Shown here piece by piece: positions 35,957-49,212 of a stretch of 64,000 bases of DNA; position 1 is the first letter of the stretch, and every line of letters starts with the position of its first letter. Source of the stretch: Unio delphinus (lineage: Eukaryota; Mollusca; Bivalvia; Unionida; Unionidae); the NCBI GenBank assembly GCA_029339505.1, contig JAQISU010000025.1, positions 1,230,501-1,294,500 on the forward strand, read 5' to 3'. Under the pieces are notes generated by a model, which saw only the letters and a program-made list of their open reading frames with translations, ran no database searches and was not told the DNA's origin. A program made the position numbers and the translations under genes.

Positions 35957-38900
35957 TTTTTTTTTTAAATATTATTTATTTGCTATAAAATTATTCTTTC
36001 TTTCCATCTATTGAGGCAATTTCTTTTACTTTCTTTCTAATTATAACCCATTTATTTTCTAACGTCGGGCAATCATGTAGCGACTCGTGATATAATTAAC
36101 AGCATGAAATGACATAACATGACCAGAATAAAAAGCGAAATGCATCAGTATAAGTTTATTTTCATGAATCTTTTCACTTCAAAGCTACTCGTTTTTTTCA
36201 TCTTCTAAACATTTTTAACTGCTTTACACCTTTTGAAGAGTCTGGATAGGTAAAACTACTACTACTACTACTACTACTACTACTGCTACTACTAATCTTC
36301 TTCTATTATTATTAATAATAGTAGTATTGCACTGAATAGTTGGTATCATTAAAGTAATTTTGAAAGGAAATTTCTGATTACTTAATTCGTAGATTAAAGC
36401 AATAATTTGAACAGGAAGGCATTTGTGAATCAGTCAGAGTACAACATTGCATGATGGATAACAAAATTACAGACTGCATAAAATATAATAAATTTAATGT
36501 TGTAAATGTATTTTTTAATATTTATTTTGAAATTTTATTCTATGTAAAATTTGGACCCTCTCGGGTCATGGAAATTAGGAAGATAATGAAATGATACTGG
36601 CGATTGCCATTTCTGAAATACATACGTATGCACTTTCTTTTAGGTATAGTGCAACTGCAACTAACAGATCCCGATGTTCCATCATATAATGCGCTGGCAG
36701 ATTCGGATCTATGTTCTTTGTTCTTCTGATCACTTCTGACAAATTGCTTGGACCTAGATCTGAGGGCGCATTATGTATACATTCTACATAAACTGGGATT
36801 TGGTGGAATTTAAGTATTATCATATCATCTATATGAGGAAATATATTCCGTTTTGTCGGATATCTTTGAGGGACTAATTCACTTGAGGAGAATAAGGGAA
36901 TGTCTGTTTTAAAAGTTATTCCCTTAATTTTGACAAGTACCTTTATTAAATGTATTATACGACAACCCCCACCCTACTCTCTCATTGCTTCTCTCCAATG
37001 GTAATTTTCTTGTCTGTTTTGTTGTTGTTGTTAGTTTGTTAAAATCAACATGAAATTAATATTAGTAATTCAAACATATCCACACATATGTTCAATTTAT
37101 TCTTTGAATTTGTAACTGTAAAAATATCTGTTACTGATATAGTTTGTGGGATGATACCTTGACCCGTAACTACTCATCTACGGGGTTTATTAAATATTAA
37201 AACATAATACACTTATTATTGTAATAATATATACCAAAACATAGATGGAAGCAACTGAAAACAACACAGATGATCTTACTTTCAGGAGATTTGCATTATA
37301 GAATGATACCCTAGCCAGTTCGTTTGTACCAGAATCACATATTGATCAAGATATTTGTTTTTTTTCCTTCAGTTTATCTATTACGTCTCATTGCATCTTG
37401 TTGATCTCTTCCTGAAAGTATTTCAGAAAAGTTTTTTGTTGTACTAAATGATTTACGTGTTTCCAATATCCAACAACCTATGAACAGCCCCTTCAGAGGT
37501 TGTGAGGGACTATAGACACGTTGAAATTGTGAGGACCCAAGGCTCTGGTAACATTGCAGCTTGTAAATTAATCGAATGTACAAATAAGCCCATATCATTG
37601 ACTATATACAGAATTAAATGACAATAAAGTGCACATTGAAGTATATTTTTATATTATAATAAATTCAAAGAGATGATGCTTAGGGGTTGAGTCCAGGGTC
37701 ATGTCGCCTTCCTTGACCTCCCACCCTGATTAGGCCAGTCTATGAGTCTTCTTCTTTGAGGAAAAAACATCCTATGTTTTATATTACAAATCTATGGATA
37801 TGTTGGATAAACAATGTGTCTTTTAAAATTTCTGTATGGTCGTTTGACTAACAATGCACCCACCGGAAAAAAAAACCCGGCTCAATTGTCGAGGCGATGA
37901 AACTTTGTGTTGCTGAGTGCTATAGTAGAGGAACCTTTGTGTGTTGATCCATTTTGATTAGTGCTATGTTGTTGTTGTTGGTGGGATTTGTGTGCTGATA
38001 GACCTTGGTAAGTTCTGTGGGTTTGTGGGACTTGGTTTCATGTTATCTCTTGGTAAGGTCTGTGGTGAGTGCTGAAGATGGCGTGAAGAGGGAACTATTG
38101 TGTGCTCATAACTCTTGGCGAGTGATGTAGGTATAAGTGTGTGGGTGTGGTAGGGGTTGACGTGAACTTTGTGTCATGATAGATCTAGGTGATTCAGAAT
38201 TCAGCTTTTGTGCTTAGACCTTTTCTGCCTACAGCACCAGGATCGAAGAGTCTGTTAATATAACTAAAATTTGAACAGTATGTGTAGATACAAATAATCA
38301 GACAACAATCACAATTTTGTTTTTCTATTTTCGTCACTGTCACAATTTTGTATCTCCATTTTCGCCGCAATCGAATTGATGTAGAATTTGAGCATAATGG
38401 CAGTTTTATACTCGAAACGTTTCATAACTACGATCTCTGATTTTGCAAAGTGCATTTGCTTTTAGAAATCTGACAGCATACAATTTAAACATTGTTACCT
38501 GACTTGTTTTAAGTCCAAAGCCAAAATAATTGTGGCTGTCGTACTGAAGTTAGCACGATATCTCTTGAATGCTTTTTTCTTCAAATTCATTAAGCTTCGG
38601 TCCTGTTGTGATTTTCACAGGTCGTTTTATATAGATGATGTCACTGCTGAAAAGGTTGTTGGACATTTGAAATAACGTGAACGATTTTGTAGAAGGAAAC
38701 CCTATTCTGTTATATTTTGGGAAAGTGCTAAAGCATAATCAGTTCACAAATGTCTGAAAAGACCGATAATTTAATCACGTCCAGAAATACGCTAGGTAGA
38801 CTAGAGCATGGGAAAAGCAATAATGTATTGCAACGGACGTCGGCTCAAATTGTTGAAGTGGTTGATCACCTGTTTAGTGTAAAGAAAGTCCGGGTTAGAG

Positions 38901-39256
38901 TCCTGGCCTGCTTGTGCATATTTTCCTGTTAAATTTGGTGTTGTTTATAGGATTCCACATCACTTGGCTCGAAAGGGTCAGGGAGGTGAGGTTAAGTGGA
39001 CGTTTGAAGTTGAGTCAAAGGGATGTATGTATACGACTCTTAACACCATTCAGATATGCTTTTCAACCTAAATTGTATCACGCTTTTGCCGACTTGTTGC
39101 TAGACGAAGAATGAACAAATGCTAATTATGTTATGCTTGAAATAATATATTTTTTTAAACAAGAAAATTAAACGTACGGAAAAGTATTGAAACATTGAAA
39201 GTAGATGAAAATGTGGAAATATAGAGGAATAGATGTCATTGGATGAACGATTGATT

Positions 39257-39332
<76 letters not shown>

Positions 39333-40240
39333 CGGTAACCATTATTAAAGGAGTAAAATGCTTACATATTACTTATCTGATTTGATCAATCTTAAGATGA
39401 GCTTCTTTGTTACAAGTTTTTATGATATACAGTTTGAAAGGTGTTAAAGAGATTCAACACATGTCTGGATCATATTCTTATTTTGAGGTCCTTAACATCG
39501 AACAGCTGCGTTCAATGGAGTCCATATCAAGACTCATCAAATCGCCGTTACATTTGTAACGCATTTGGCTAACGATATTGTACCAAGGAGTCGCGGAATA
39601 ATTATCAAGTAAACAAAACCGATGAGAATTGTCATTTCTAAGTTTGAATATGACCATTGTGATAACGATAAATGTCATTATGCACGAGCTCCTGTCACAA
39701 CAGTAAACATCTTGCAAATTAATGTTTGGAATAGGCACACAATGAGTCGTCCTACCTGCTTTACTGTTTTGATGTATGTCTCTCTGTCTCTGTCTTTGTC
39801 ATGATTCATTAACTAGCTAGTCTTTTATATTTTGAATCTTCTTATGTCTGAAGGTTGATCATGCATACAAAATGTGATACTATAATATTTCCTCTTCATT
39901 AATTAAGGTTTAATATAGATTTAAAATTGTAAATACCGAAAATGTGACAAGGGAAAGAACACCTACTTTAAGTGTCATTTTACTGGCAGAGTTACTTTTC
40001 TTTATGTTCTGGCACGTTGTTTTCCTTCCTCGATTAATGTGTGCAAGGTCCTCTTGGTTGACACTGTCGCCTCATGCAGGACTCACAGTACTAATCCACT
40101 CCTACACTAAAGCTATGCAAACACCATGATATTAAAAGTTGAAAAACTTTAAATTTCTGAGTTGGTCTGCCTATCTTTCTATGCATATATCCACCCACGC
40201 AATGGCCAGTAGGCCTGTCTGTCCGGTTATACAATTATTC

Positions 40241-40550
40241 ACCGCTCCGGTGGCCTAGTGGTTAGAGCATCCGTCGATGGAGCGGGAGGTCGTGCATTCG
40301 ATCCTAGGCCGAGTCATACCAAAGAGTTACAAAAATGGTACTTACAGCTGCATCCCTTGGCACTCAGCATTAAGAGGTTAGTGTTAGGACTGGTCGGCCT
40401 GGTTTCAGGATAATGTAACTGGGTGGGACATCATGCTACGTGTCTGCGGCATGATGACCCAGTGCTAGACATCACTATAAATTGCCTCACTGCAGACATC
40501 GTAGCGATATGACTGAAAAAATGTTAAAGCTACGTTAAAAATCCTAATTA
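40241..40550 (+). mobile_element. SINE-A in unit 1
   Basis: Same inherited insertion as in unit 0, with intact A and B boxes. Confidence 0.92.
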
Positions 40551-41749
40551 AACAGAAAACATATTCAGAGCACAATTCGTACAAATTTTCAAATATTTCA
40601 AACATAAATTGTCTCTTGGTTTTGAAGTTTTAGATTCGAACGTGTATCACAAAGTGTCAGGGATAAAAGATCGCCCCTATTAAAGAAAATGCGGCGTTCT
40701 AATTTTGTATAGAAAAAAAGAAGTTTCTATTATAGCCTGGAGGCCTATATTTTTTAAATAAAGTGATTTGATTTGATGCTGCTAAATTTCAAATGAAAAT
40801 AGGAAAAGCATAACTTACAAATTGCTTTCCAACAGGACACAGTTGCAGGCAAATTAAACCTGTCGCCAAAGCAAACACTAAGTTTCTGGCCGTTTTATTT
40901 TTTTCTTTAATGATAGTGACAAAGATAATACCAGTGAAAAGATTTCTCTTTTCTGCTTAGTGTAAGATCTTTTTTAAATTTGAAAGAAGTATAATTAGGA
41001 AATAAACTAGTATAAGTGAGTACATAAACGTTATTATATTTACTAAATTAACAATTAGTATTAATGCATTTTTCAAGGAAGAAAGAGTACACAAATATCA
41101 ATTGCTATTAAAGTATATTGGATCGAAAATTTATTTAAAAAAACAGTAAATTTTCTCTGCCAATTCCATATAAATATTTTATCTTTTATTTCTTCAGAAT
41201 ATGTTTTGCCTCGATTGATCGAGAGATTTAAATATGAAAAATGAATTTCTGTGTAGAACCGGTTAATAGGTTTAAATGAGGTGATATTGGTATGATTCGT
41301 TGCTTTAGTGACAGATTACCACGATGTAACATGATATGTGTGTAAATTTGTACTATCAACATAATAATGTCAACAAATTCAATGGGTAACTCCTGTACCA
41401 CTTCCACAGACTTTGGGCACATCTTCTTATACACGAATGAATGTGATTTAGTACGATCTGTGACAAGAGACTCAAATCTAAAAACAGATACATTCATTTA
41501 CATGTTTCCATCTGACGACAAGTTCCCTCCCTTCATGTAACACTATGAGTAGGCTCCCTTCCTTAAACAGTGACGCGCACTTCCGATTTGTCAAAGAAGA
41601 ATGTTCAATTTTCAAGGAAATTTCTATATTCGTTGTATATGTTGGCAGTTGCTGCTAAAGCATGAATTTTGTGTCAGTTTCATAAATGTATATCATGGAG
41701 ATTCCACTAGAGTTTAGGGATATATATGTTAAGATTGAATATTGTATTC

Positions 41750-42039
41750 GGCTGGGAGTTGTGGCGTGCTCCTGTAATCCAGCTACTTGGAGGCCGGGGT
41801 CGTTGGACGGTTTGAGGGCGGGGGCTCTGCTCCTCGGTGCTCTATGTAGATCGGGTGTCCGCGCTAAGCTCGGCATCAATATGGGCCCCTCGGGGGGTCC
41901 AGGTTGTCTAAGGAGGGACGTACTGGCCAAGGGTGGAAACACAGCAGGCAAAAGTCCCCGTGTCGAGCAGTAGTGGGATCGCGCCTGTGAATAGGCATCG
42001 TTGGGTAGCCCGTCCAATATAGTCGGACACGATTCTTTT
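41750..42039 (+). pseudogene. 7SL RNA gene copy with helix 6 deletion, unit 2
   Basis: Like the other copies, except that ten bases (GAGCCTAGGG) are missing between CCCCTCGGGG and GGTCCAGG, and GGCCAAGGG replaces GGCCCAGGG. The missing bases fall in the helix 6 hairpin that SRP19 binds, so any transcript would probably assemble poorly. The Alu domain, helix 8 text and T-run (from 42036) remain, so it may still be transcribed. Calling it a pseudogene is inference. Confidence 0.7.
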
Positions 42040-42338
42040 TTTTTTTTTTTAAATATTATTTATTTGCTATAAAATTATTCTTTCTTTCCATCTATTGAGG
42101 CAATTTCTTTTACTTTCTTTCTAATTATAACCCATTTATTTTCTAACGTCGGGCAATCATGTAGCGACTCGTGATATAATTAACAGCATGAAATGACATA
42201 ACATGACCAGAATAAAAAGCGAAATGCATCAGTATAAGTTTATTTTCATGAATCTTTTCACTTCAAAGCTACTCGTTTTTTTCATCTTCTAAACATTTTT
42301 AACTGCTTTACACCTTTTGAAGAGTCTGGATAGGTAAA

Positions 42339-42390
<52 letters not shown>

Positions 42391-45348
42391 TTCTTCTTCT
42401 ATTATTATTAATAATAGTAGTATTGCACTGCATAGTTGGTATCATTAAAGTAATTTTGAAAGGAAATTTCTGATTACTTAATTCGTAGATTAAAGCAATA
42501 ATTTGAACAGGAAGGCATTTGTGAATCAGTCAGAGTACAACATTGCATGATGGATAAAAAAATTACAGACTGCATAAAATATAATAAATTTAATGTTGTA
42601 AATGTATTTTTTAATATTTATTTTGAAATTTTATTCTATGTAAAATTTGGACCCTCTCGGGTCATGGAAATTAGGAAGATAATGAAATGATACTGGCGAT
42701 TGCCATTTCTAAAATACATACGTATGCACTTTCTTTTAGGTATAGTGCAACTGCAACTAACAGATCCCGATGTTCCATCATATAATGCGCTGGCAGATTC
42801 GGATCTATGTTCTTTGTTCTTCTGATCACTTCTGACAAATTGCTTGGACCTGGATCTGAGGGCGCATTATGTATACATTCTACATAAACTGGGATTTGGT
42901 GGACTTTAAGTATTATCATATCATCTATATGAGGGAATATATTCCGTTTTGTCGGATATCTTTGAGGGACTAATTCACTTGAGGAGAATAAGGGAATGTC
43001 TGTTTTAAAAGTTATTCCCTTAATTTTGACAAGTACCTTTATTAAATGTATTATACGACAACCCCCACCCTACTCTCTCATTGCTTCTCTCTAATGGTAA
43101 TTTTCTTGTCTGTTTTGTTGTTGTTGTTAGTTTGTTAAAATCAACATGAAATTAATATTAGTAATCCAAACATATCCACACATATGTTCAATTTATTCTT
43201 TGAATTTGTAACTGTAAAAATATCTGTTACTGATATAGTTTGTGGGATGATACCTTGACCCGTAACTACTCATCTACGGGGTTTATGAAATATGAAAACA
43301 TAATACACTTATTATTGTGATAATATATACCAAAACATAGATGGAGGCAACTGAAAACAACACAGATGATCTTACTTTCAGGAGATTTGCATTATAGAAT
43401 GATACCCTAGCCAGTTCGTTTGTACCAGAATCACATATTGATCAAGATATGTGTTTTTTTTCTTCAGTTTATCTAATACGTCTCATTGCATCTTGTTGAT
43501 CTCTTCCTGAAAGTATTTCAGAAAAGTTTTTTGTTGTACTAAATGATTTACGTGTTTCCAATATCCAACAACCTATGAGCAGCCCCTTCAGAGGTTGTGA
43601 GGGACTATAGACACGTTGAAATTGTGAGGACCCAAGGCTCTGGTAACATTGCAGCTTGTAAATTAATCGAATGTACAAATAAGCCCATATCATTGACTAT
43701 ATACAGAATTAAATGACAACAAAGTGCACATTGAAGTATATTTTTATATTATAATAAATTCAAAGAGATGATGCTTAGGGGTTGAGTCCAGGGTCATGTC
43801 GCCTTCCTTGACCTCCCACCCTGATTAGGCCAGTCTATGAGTCTTCTTCTTTGAGGAAAAAACATCCTATGTTTTATATTACAAATCTATGGATATGTTG
43901 GATAAACAATGTGTCTTTTAAAACTTCTGTATGGTCGTTTGACTAACAATGCACCCACCGGAAAAAAAAACCCGGCTCAATTGTCGAGGCGATGAAACTT
44001 TGTGTTGCTGAGTGCTATGGTAGAGGAACCTTTGTGTGTTGATCCATTTTGATTAGTGCTATGTTGTTGTTGTTGGTGGGATTTGTGTGCTGATAGACCT
44101 TGGTAAGTTCTGTGGGTTTGTGGGACTTGGTTTCATGTTATCTCTTGGTAAGGTCTGTGGTGAGTGCTGAAGATGGCGTGAAGAGGGAACTATTGTGTGC
44201 TCATAACTCTTGGCGAGTGATGTAGGTATAAGTGTGTGGGTGTGGTAGGGGTTGACGTGAACTTTGTGTCATGATAGATCTAGGTGATTCAGAATTCAGC
44301 TTTTGTGCTTAGACCTTTTCTGCCTACAGCACCAGGATCGAAGAGTCTGTTAATATAACTAAAATTTGAACAGTATGTGTAGATACAAATAATCAGACAA
44401 CAATCACAATTTTGTTTTTCTATTTTCGTCACTGTCACAATTTTGTATCTCCATTTTCGCCGCAATCGAATTGATGTAGAATTTGAGCATAATGGCAGTT
44501 TTATACTCGAAACGTTTCATAACTACGATCTCTGATTTTGCAAAGTGCATTTGCTTTTAGAAATCTGACAGCATACAATTTAAACATTGTTACCTGACTT
44601 GTTTTAAGTCCAAAGCCAAAATAATTGTGGCTGTCGTACTGAAGTTAGCACGATATCTCTTGAATGCTTTTTTCTTCAAATTCATTAAGCTTCGGTCCTG
44701 TTGTGATTTTCACAGGTCGTTTTATATAGATGATGTCACTGCTGAAAAGGTTGTTGGACATTTGAAATAACGTGAACGATTTTGTAGAAGGAAACCCTAT
44801 TCTGTTATATTTTGGGAAAGTGCTAAAGCATAATCAGTTCACAAATGTCTGAAAAGACCGATAATTTAATCACGTCCAGAAATACGCTAGGTAGTAGACA
44901 AGAGCATGGGAAAAGCAATAATGTATTGCAACGGACGTCGGCTCAAATTGTTGAAGTGGTTGATCACCTGTTTAGTGTAAAGAAAGTCCGGGTTAGAGTC
45001 CTGGCCTGCTTGTGCATATTTTCCTGTTAAATTTGGTGTTGTTTATAGGATTCCACATCACTTGGCTCGAAATGGTCAGGGAGGTGAGGTTAAGTGGACG
45101 TTTGAAGTTGAGTCAAAGGGATGTATGTATACGACTCTTAACACCATTCAGATATGCTTTTCAACCTAAATTGTATCACGCTTTTGTCGACTTGTTGCTA
45201 AACGAAGAAAGAACAAATGCTAATTATGTTATGCTTGAAATAATATATTTTTTTAACAAGAAAATTAAACGTACGGAAAAGTATTGAAACATTGAAAGTA
45301 GATGAAAATGTGGAAATATAGAGGAATAGATGTCATTGGATGAACGAT

Positions 45349-45456
<108 letters not shown>

Positions 45457-46334
45457 GGTAACCATTATTAAAAGAGTAAAATGCTTACATATTACTTATC
45501 TGATTTGATCAATCTTAAGATGAGCTTCTTTGTTACAAGTTTTTATGATATACAGTTTGAAAGGTGTTAAAGAGATTCAACACATGTCTGGATCATATTC
45601 TTATTTTGAGGTCCTTAACATCGAACAGCTGCGTTCAATGGAGTCCATATCAAGACTCATCAAATCGCCGTTACATTTGTAACGCATTTGGCTAACGATA
45701 TTGTACCGAGGAGTCGCGGAATAATTATCAAGTAAACAAAACCGATGAGAATTGTCATTTCTAAGTTTGAATATGACCATTGTGATAACGATAAATGTCA
45801 TTATGCACGAGCTCCTGTCACAACAGTAAACATCTTGCAAATTAATGTTTGGAATAGGCACACAATGAGTCGTCCTACCTGCTTTACTGTTTTGATGTAT
45901 GTCTCTCTGTCTCTGTCTTTGTCATGATTCATTAACTAGCTAGTCTTTTATATTTTGAATCTTCTTATGTCTGAAAGTTGATCATGCATACAAAATGTGA
46001 TACTATAATATTTCCTCTTCATTAATTAAGGTTTAATATAGATTTAAAATTGTAAATACCGAAAATGTGACAAGGGAAAGAACACCTACTTTAAGTGTCA
46101 TTTTACTGGCAGAGTTACTTTTCTTTATGTTCTGGCACGTTGTTTTCCTTCCTCGATTAATGTGTGCAAGGTCCGCTTGGTTGACACTGTCGCCTCATGC
46201 AGGACTCACAGTACTAATCCACTCCTACACTAAAGCTATGCAAACACCATGATATTAAAAGTTGAAAAACTTTAAATTTCTGAGTTGGTCTGCCTATCTT
46301 TCTATGCATATATCCACCCACGCAATGGCCAGTA

Positions 46335-46798
46335 GGTATCACGGTACCAATTGTTTTTCCATAGACCTCAATGCTAATATTTGGAGAGATAACTATATTT
46401 TCTATCCTAATTTAGCATGCATCTCACACACTGTTATAGAGAACAATGTTAGATTGTCAATTTGATGATGACAAAACCAGGTACTCCATTGCATTTAAGA
46501 GAGATAACTCTGCTGGAAGTAGACAGGGGTATGAGTTATCTAGTCACAACATACTTATTTTCAGTCATGTCTATGACATTTTCAAAAAATCATAAAAAAT
46601 ACAAAATATGATCTATATAGGAATTAACATAAATTCACATGTTGCCAAGAGGCTAAACTACTTTTTAAGCCTAACAGAAAGTACAACTCTTACATAATCC
46701 ACCAATCATAGCTTGTGTTGTTGTTAATCTCTGAATGGTATGGACCCTACACCATAAGCTCCTCCCACCTGCACTTGCGCAATTGGTACCGTTATACC
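46335..46798 (+). repeat. Left terminal direct repeat of the composite element
   Basis: Nearly identical to 49213-49677 and, inverted, to the solitary copy at 28832-29294. It is AT-rich and non-coding. Each copy is itself a MITE-like sequence with inverted ends. Confidence 0.95.
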
Positions 46799-46865
46799 TA
46801 TAGCAAACCTTGATTTTTCCAATAATCTGTGAAATAGCTTGGGACTATATAAGTAACAAATGTAC

Positions 46866-47054
46866 CTAGTCTCGCTTGTCAAAAACAATTTTATGAGGTA
46901 CTAAGCTATGTTTTATATGACTGTGTATAGAAATGTTATTGAGCTGTTCTAACTCTTGTTTACATGCCTTTCCATCACTATCAAACTCATCTTTTGAAAT
47001 AAAATGAATTCTTTTAACTATGAGTTGTGTGTTATTCATATTAGCACTTATCAT
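46866..47054 (-). CDS. Small unidentified ORF inside the composite element
   Basis: A 62-codon minus-strand frame with varied, protein-like composition (KRIHFISKDEFDSDGKAC, ending HKIVFDKRD) stops just inside the left terminal repeat. No domain is recognised. It could be the last exon of a third gene of the element, or chance. Confidence 0.25.
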   Translation of the reverse strand: MISANMNNTQLIVKRIHFISKDEFDSDGKACKQELEQLNNISIHSHIKHSLVPHKIVFDKRD

Positions 47055-47489
47055 ACTTCACTTTGGTGATATGGGATAAATCACATTATGTCATATTATG
47101 TAATAGTAAGGTCAAAGGTCAATGCACTAGTCAGCATGTACCAGTTCTACACTTAAAGAGACATTTTGATATAAAGTAAAGGACTTATATTTGTTTCACA
47201 AACACAGAAAGTAACAGCAGGGACAGGTGGACATGACCTAATCTTTAGAAACAGTCTAGGCTATCAACAACTTTCACTGCCTCTAAATGAGTGAGGTCAC
47301 TAACCCCAGTCCTTTCACACAGTTCAGCCTCCCAAATCCCATCTGTAACATAAACAACAAACATTCCTTCCTTAAATAGCAACTAATATTCATGTAATGA
47401 ACCATTCTGTGATCACACCTTGTATAATACAACTTATACGCACTTTTGGTTTAGAATTTTGAATACTTTGGGGAATAAAGAACAGAAAA

Positions 47490-48710
47490 ATGCCAAGAAA
47501 AAGTAAAAAGTGTAGCACTTCCAAGGGAGTAAAAAACAGGAGGAGAGTCTGTTTCCAAAAGGGATGTGTACCTTTCAATAAAGGAATCAGATTTGAAAAC
47601 AACAATGTACAAAAATCAGAGAATAGAAAGTTTATTAGACTCACATGGGATCAGTATGTGGAGGCTATGCCGACGAATAAGAGTGACAATGCATTGGCAC
47701 CAGTACTGCTGCGGCCCTTAGTTTCATCAAAACTGCAGGTGGAACAGTGTGCATATCCATCTGAAATAAAAGGGTAAATAACTTAATGCATACAGACACA
47801 TGCAATTTGTACTGGTTCCACACAATAAGTTAATATTAATTGGCTTTGATTAAACCAGTGAAAGAATAATTGTTTATAAAAAGACAACACACAAACAGTA
47901 AGCTTTGCTCTGACAAATTATGAAAGCAATTCTACTGTAATTTGCATAATTATCCAATGATTTAGTTAATATTGTATTATTAATCTTCTCATTATTGACA
48001 GAAAAAGTACTGAAAATGTCACTTTTTATTTCTTGAAAAGATTTGTTCCATGAAGGGAGATAACTTAGTGAGATACCTACACATGTGTAATAATTTTCTT
48101 TCCATGTCTTAATTCTCCATATAATAAAACTCAGTTAACTTAAATGTGATTTAAATTATATGCATTACATCAAAGAAAAAAAAACAATATCAGAATGTGA
48201 GTGCTTACATAATCAGAGATCTATACATATAAAAGTATTGTAGAGTGCCTGACAGTAGTTATTTTATTATTTGGCTGAGATGAGGAGTCATCTACAAATC
48301 AGATAATAAATGTCCACCAGAATGAATTGATGTGGAATTCTGTATTCCGAGAACATATACACAAGTATCCCCAATGTGTTTGGTTTTTTTTTAAATGGGA
48401 CCAGCACTCTGAAGAACAATGGGGCCTTGGTTGGAGGGAACGGGCAATTTGTAACAAATGTAGTTACAAATTAAAGATGTTTAATCTATTTGAAGAAATT
48501 GAAAATAAAAGTTCTGGACGCAAAGCAGTCAATATAAACAGAGGGCTACAAGTTGGGTTGACACAAGTGTCAATGGGAAATGCTGGCCTAAGGAAATTAC
48601 TTTTGTCTGCCAGCATCCCTGCCCCTTCCACGAAGGGGATGCAAAAGGTTTCAAACAAAATTTGTAAAGAAATCATGAAAGAAAAGGGGAAAAGAAGACC
48701 ATATATATAA
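47490..48710 (+). CDS. Mutator-like transposase-domain protein, N-terminal part, two exons
   Basis: Exon 1 (47490-47738, 83 codons) has a basic, cysteine-containing start (MPRKSKKCSTSKG), then KGCVPFNKGIRF and KFIRLTWDQY, then LLRPLVSSKLQ. A phase-0 donor CAG|GTGGAA and an acceptor GATGAG before 48285 join it to exon 2 (48285-48710, 141 codons plus stop). Exon 2 has MWNSVFREH, a zinc-ribbon-like CNKCSYK, and VNINRGLQVGLTQVSMGNAG with LRKLL, PAPSTKGMQKVSNK. This order (NKG box, LRP box, MWNS, C-x2-C, GLQVGL, G-MQK) is typical of the N-terminal half of Mutator-like transposase-domain proteins from cnidarians and molluscs. Those are much longer; this one stops after about 224 residues, before the catalytic region. 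It may be a relic or a DNA-binding-only derivative. The splice model is my inference. Confidence 0.65.
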
Positions 48711-48743
48711 TAAATTACCAAAGATCACTTAATCCAGCATTTC

Positions 48744-49122
48744 TTATATGACACAAACCGGTCTATGACAACCGGAACACCTTCCTTGTGCCTTACAATG
48801 TTCTCTATCCTGGTTTATGGCATGCTGCTCTAGAACTAAATGTTTACTATTTATACATGATTTATTATGACATATATGTGAAATATCTAATAGGTGACCA
48901 CATTCATCCATACGTGATATATTGTGTTTAAATAAATTATTTTGCCGCATGTATGACATCCTATGAGCAGACTCCACCATCTGGCCATACAACTTTCTGT
49001 CTGCCATAGCCGTCTTTATCAAATGCCCCCCTCCAAAGCCAGCATGTGTCTTCATCTGAAGATTTTATACATTTTCTATGTAAAAGTCTGTCAATATTAG
49101 ACCAAAACTTCTCAATATTCAT
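48744..49122 (-). pseudogene. His-Cys box (I-PpoI-like) homing-type endonuclease, one frameshift
   Basis: A His-Me finger nuclease of the His-Cys box kind cuts DNA with one metal ion and is held together by two zincs. The N-terminal frame starts at ATG 49122 (MNIEKFWSNIDRLL) and includes CWLWRGAFDKDGYG. The frame changes by one base near 48985-49000, then continues AHRMSYM, SHICHNKSCINSKHL, HAINQDREHC, and CSGCHRPVC to TAA at 48744. Counted in the 103-codon frame from 49055, H60, C62, C67, H72, N81, C87, C93/C96, H97 and C101 line up with I-PpoI H98, C100, C105, H110, N119, C125, C132, H134 and C138. The H-to-N (+9) and N-to-C (+6) spacings are identical. A TATA box (TATATATAG, 49164-49172) lies upstream. 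The gene converges on the Mutator-like gene, 33 bp from its stop. Confidence 0.75.
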
Positions 49123-49163
49123 TGTTTAACCAAATGACACTATGACATTATAGAAATGGTGGC

Positions 49164-49172
49164 TATATATAC
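49164..49172 (-). promoter_or_regulatory. TATA box of the His-Cys box gene
   Basis: On the minus strand TATATATAG lies about 42 bp before the ATG at 49122, leaving room for a very short 5' UTR. Confidence 0.45.
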
Positions 49173-49212
49173 TCGTTACTATGGATACACTGTGAAGCTG
49201 GTATTACCTTTA

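Larger units (their letters stand above)
34467..40559 (+). repeat. 7SL array unit 1
   Basis: 6093 bp. The shortest and cleanest unit, with no private transposon. Contents in order: 7SL gene (35657-35956), (CTA)n with one CTG interruption (36255-36294), GT-rich minisatellite (about 37890-38200), tRNA-like repeat, (TA)n (39263-39331), SINE-A (40241-40550). By eye it differs from units 0, 2 and 3 by scattered single-base changes and indels. Confidence 0.95.

Noticed and set aside
46331..46338. 8-bp target duplication CCAGTAGG for the composite element
   Set aside because: Possible at this site alone, but the solitary copy in unit 0 supports only 4 bp (ATTT), and GG...CC are then symmetric element ends.
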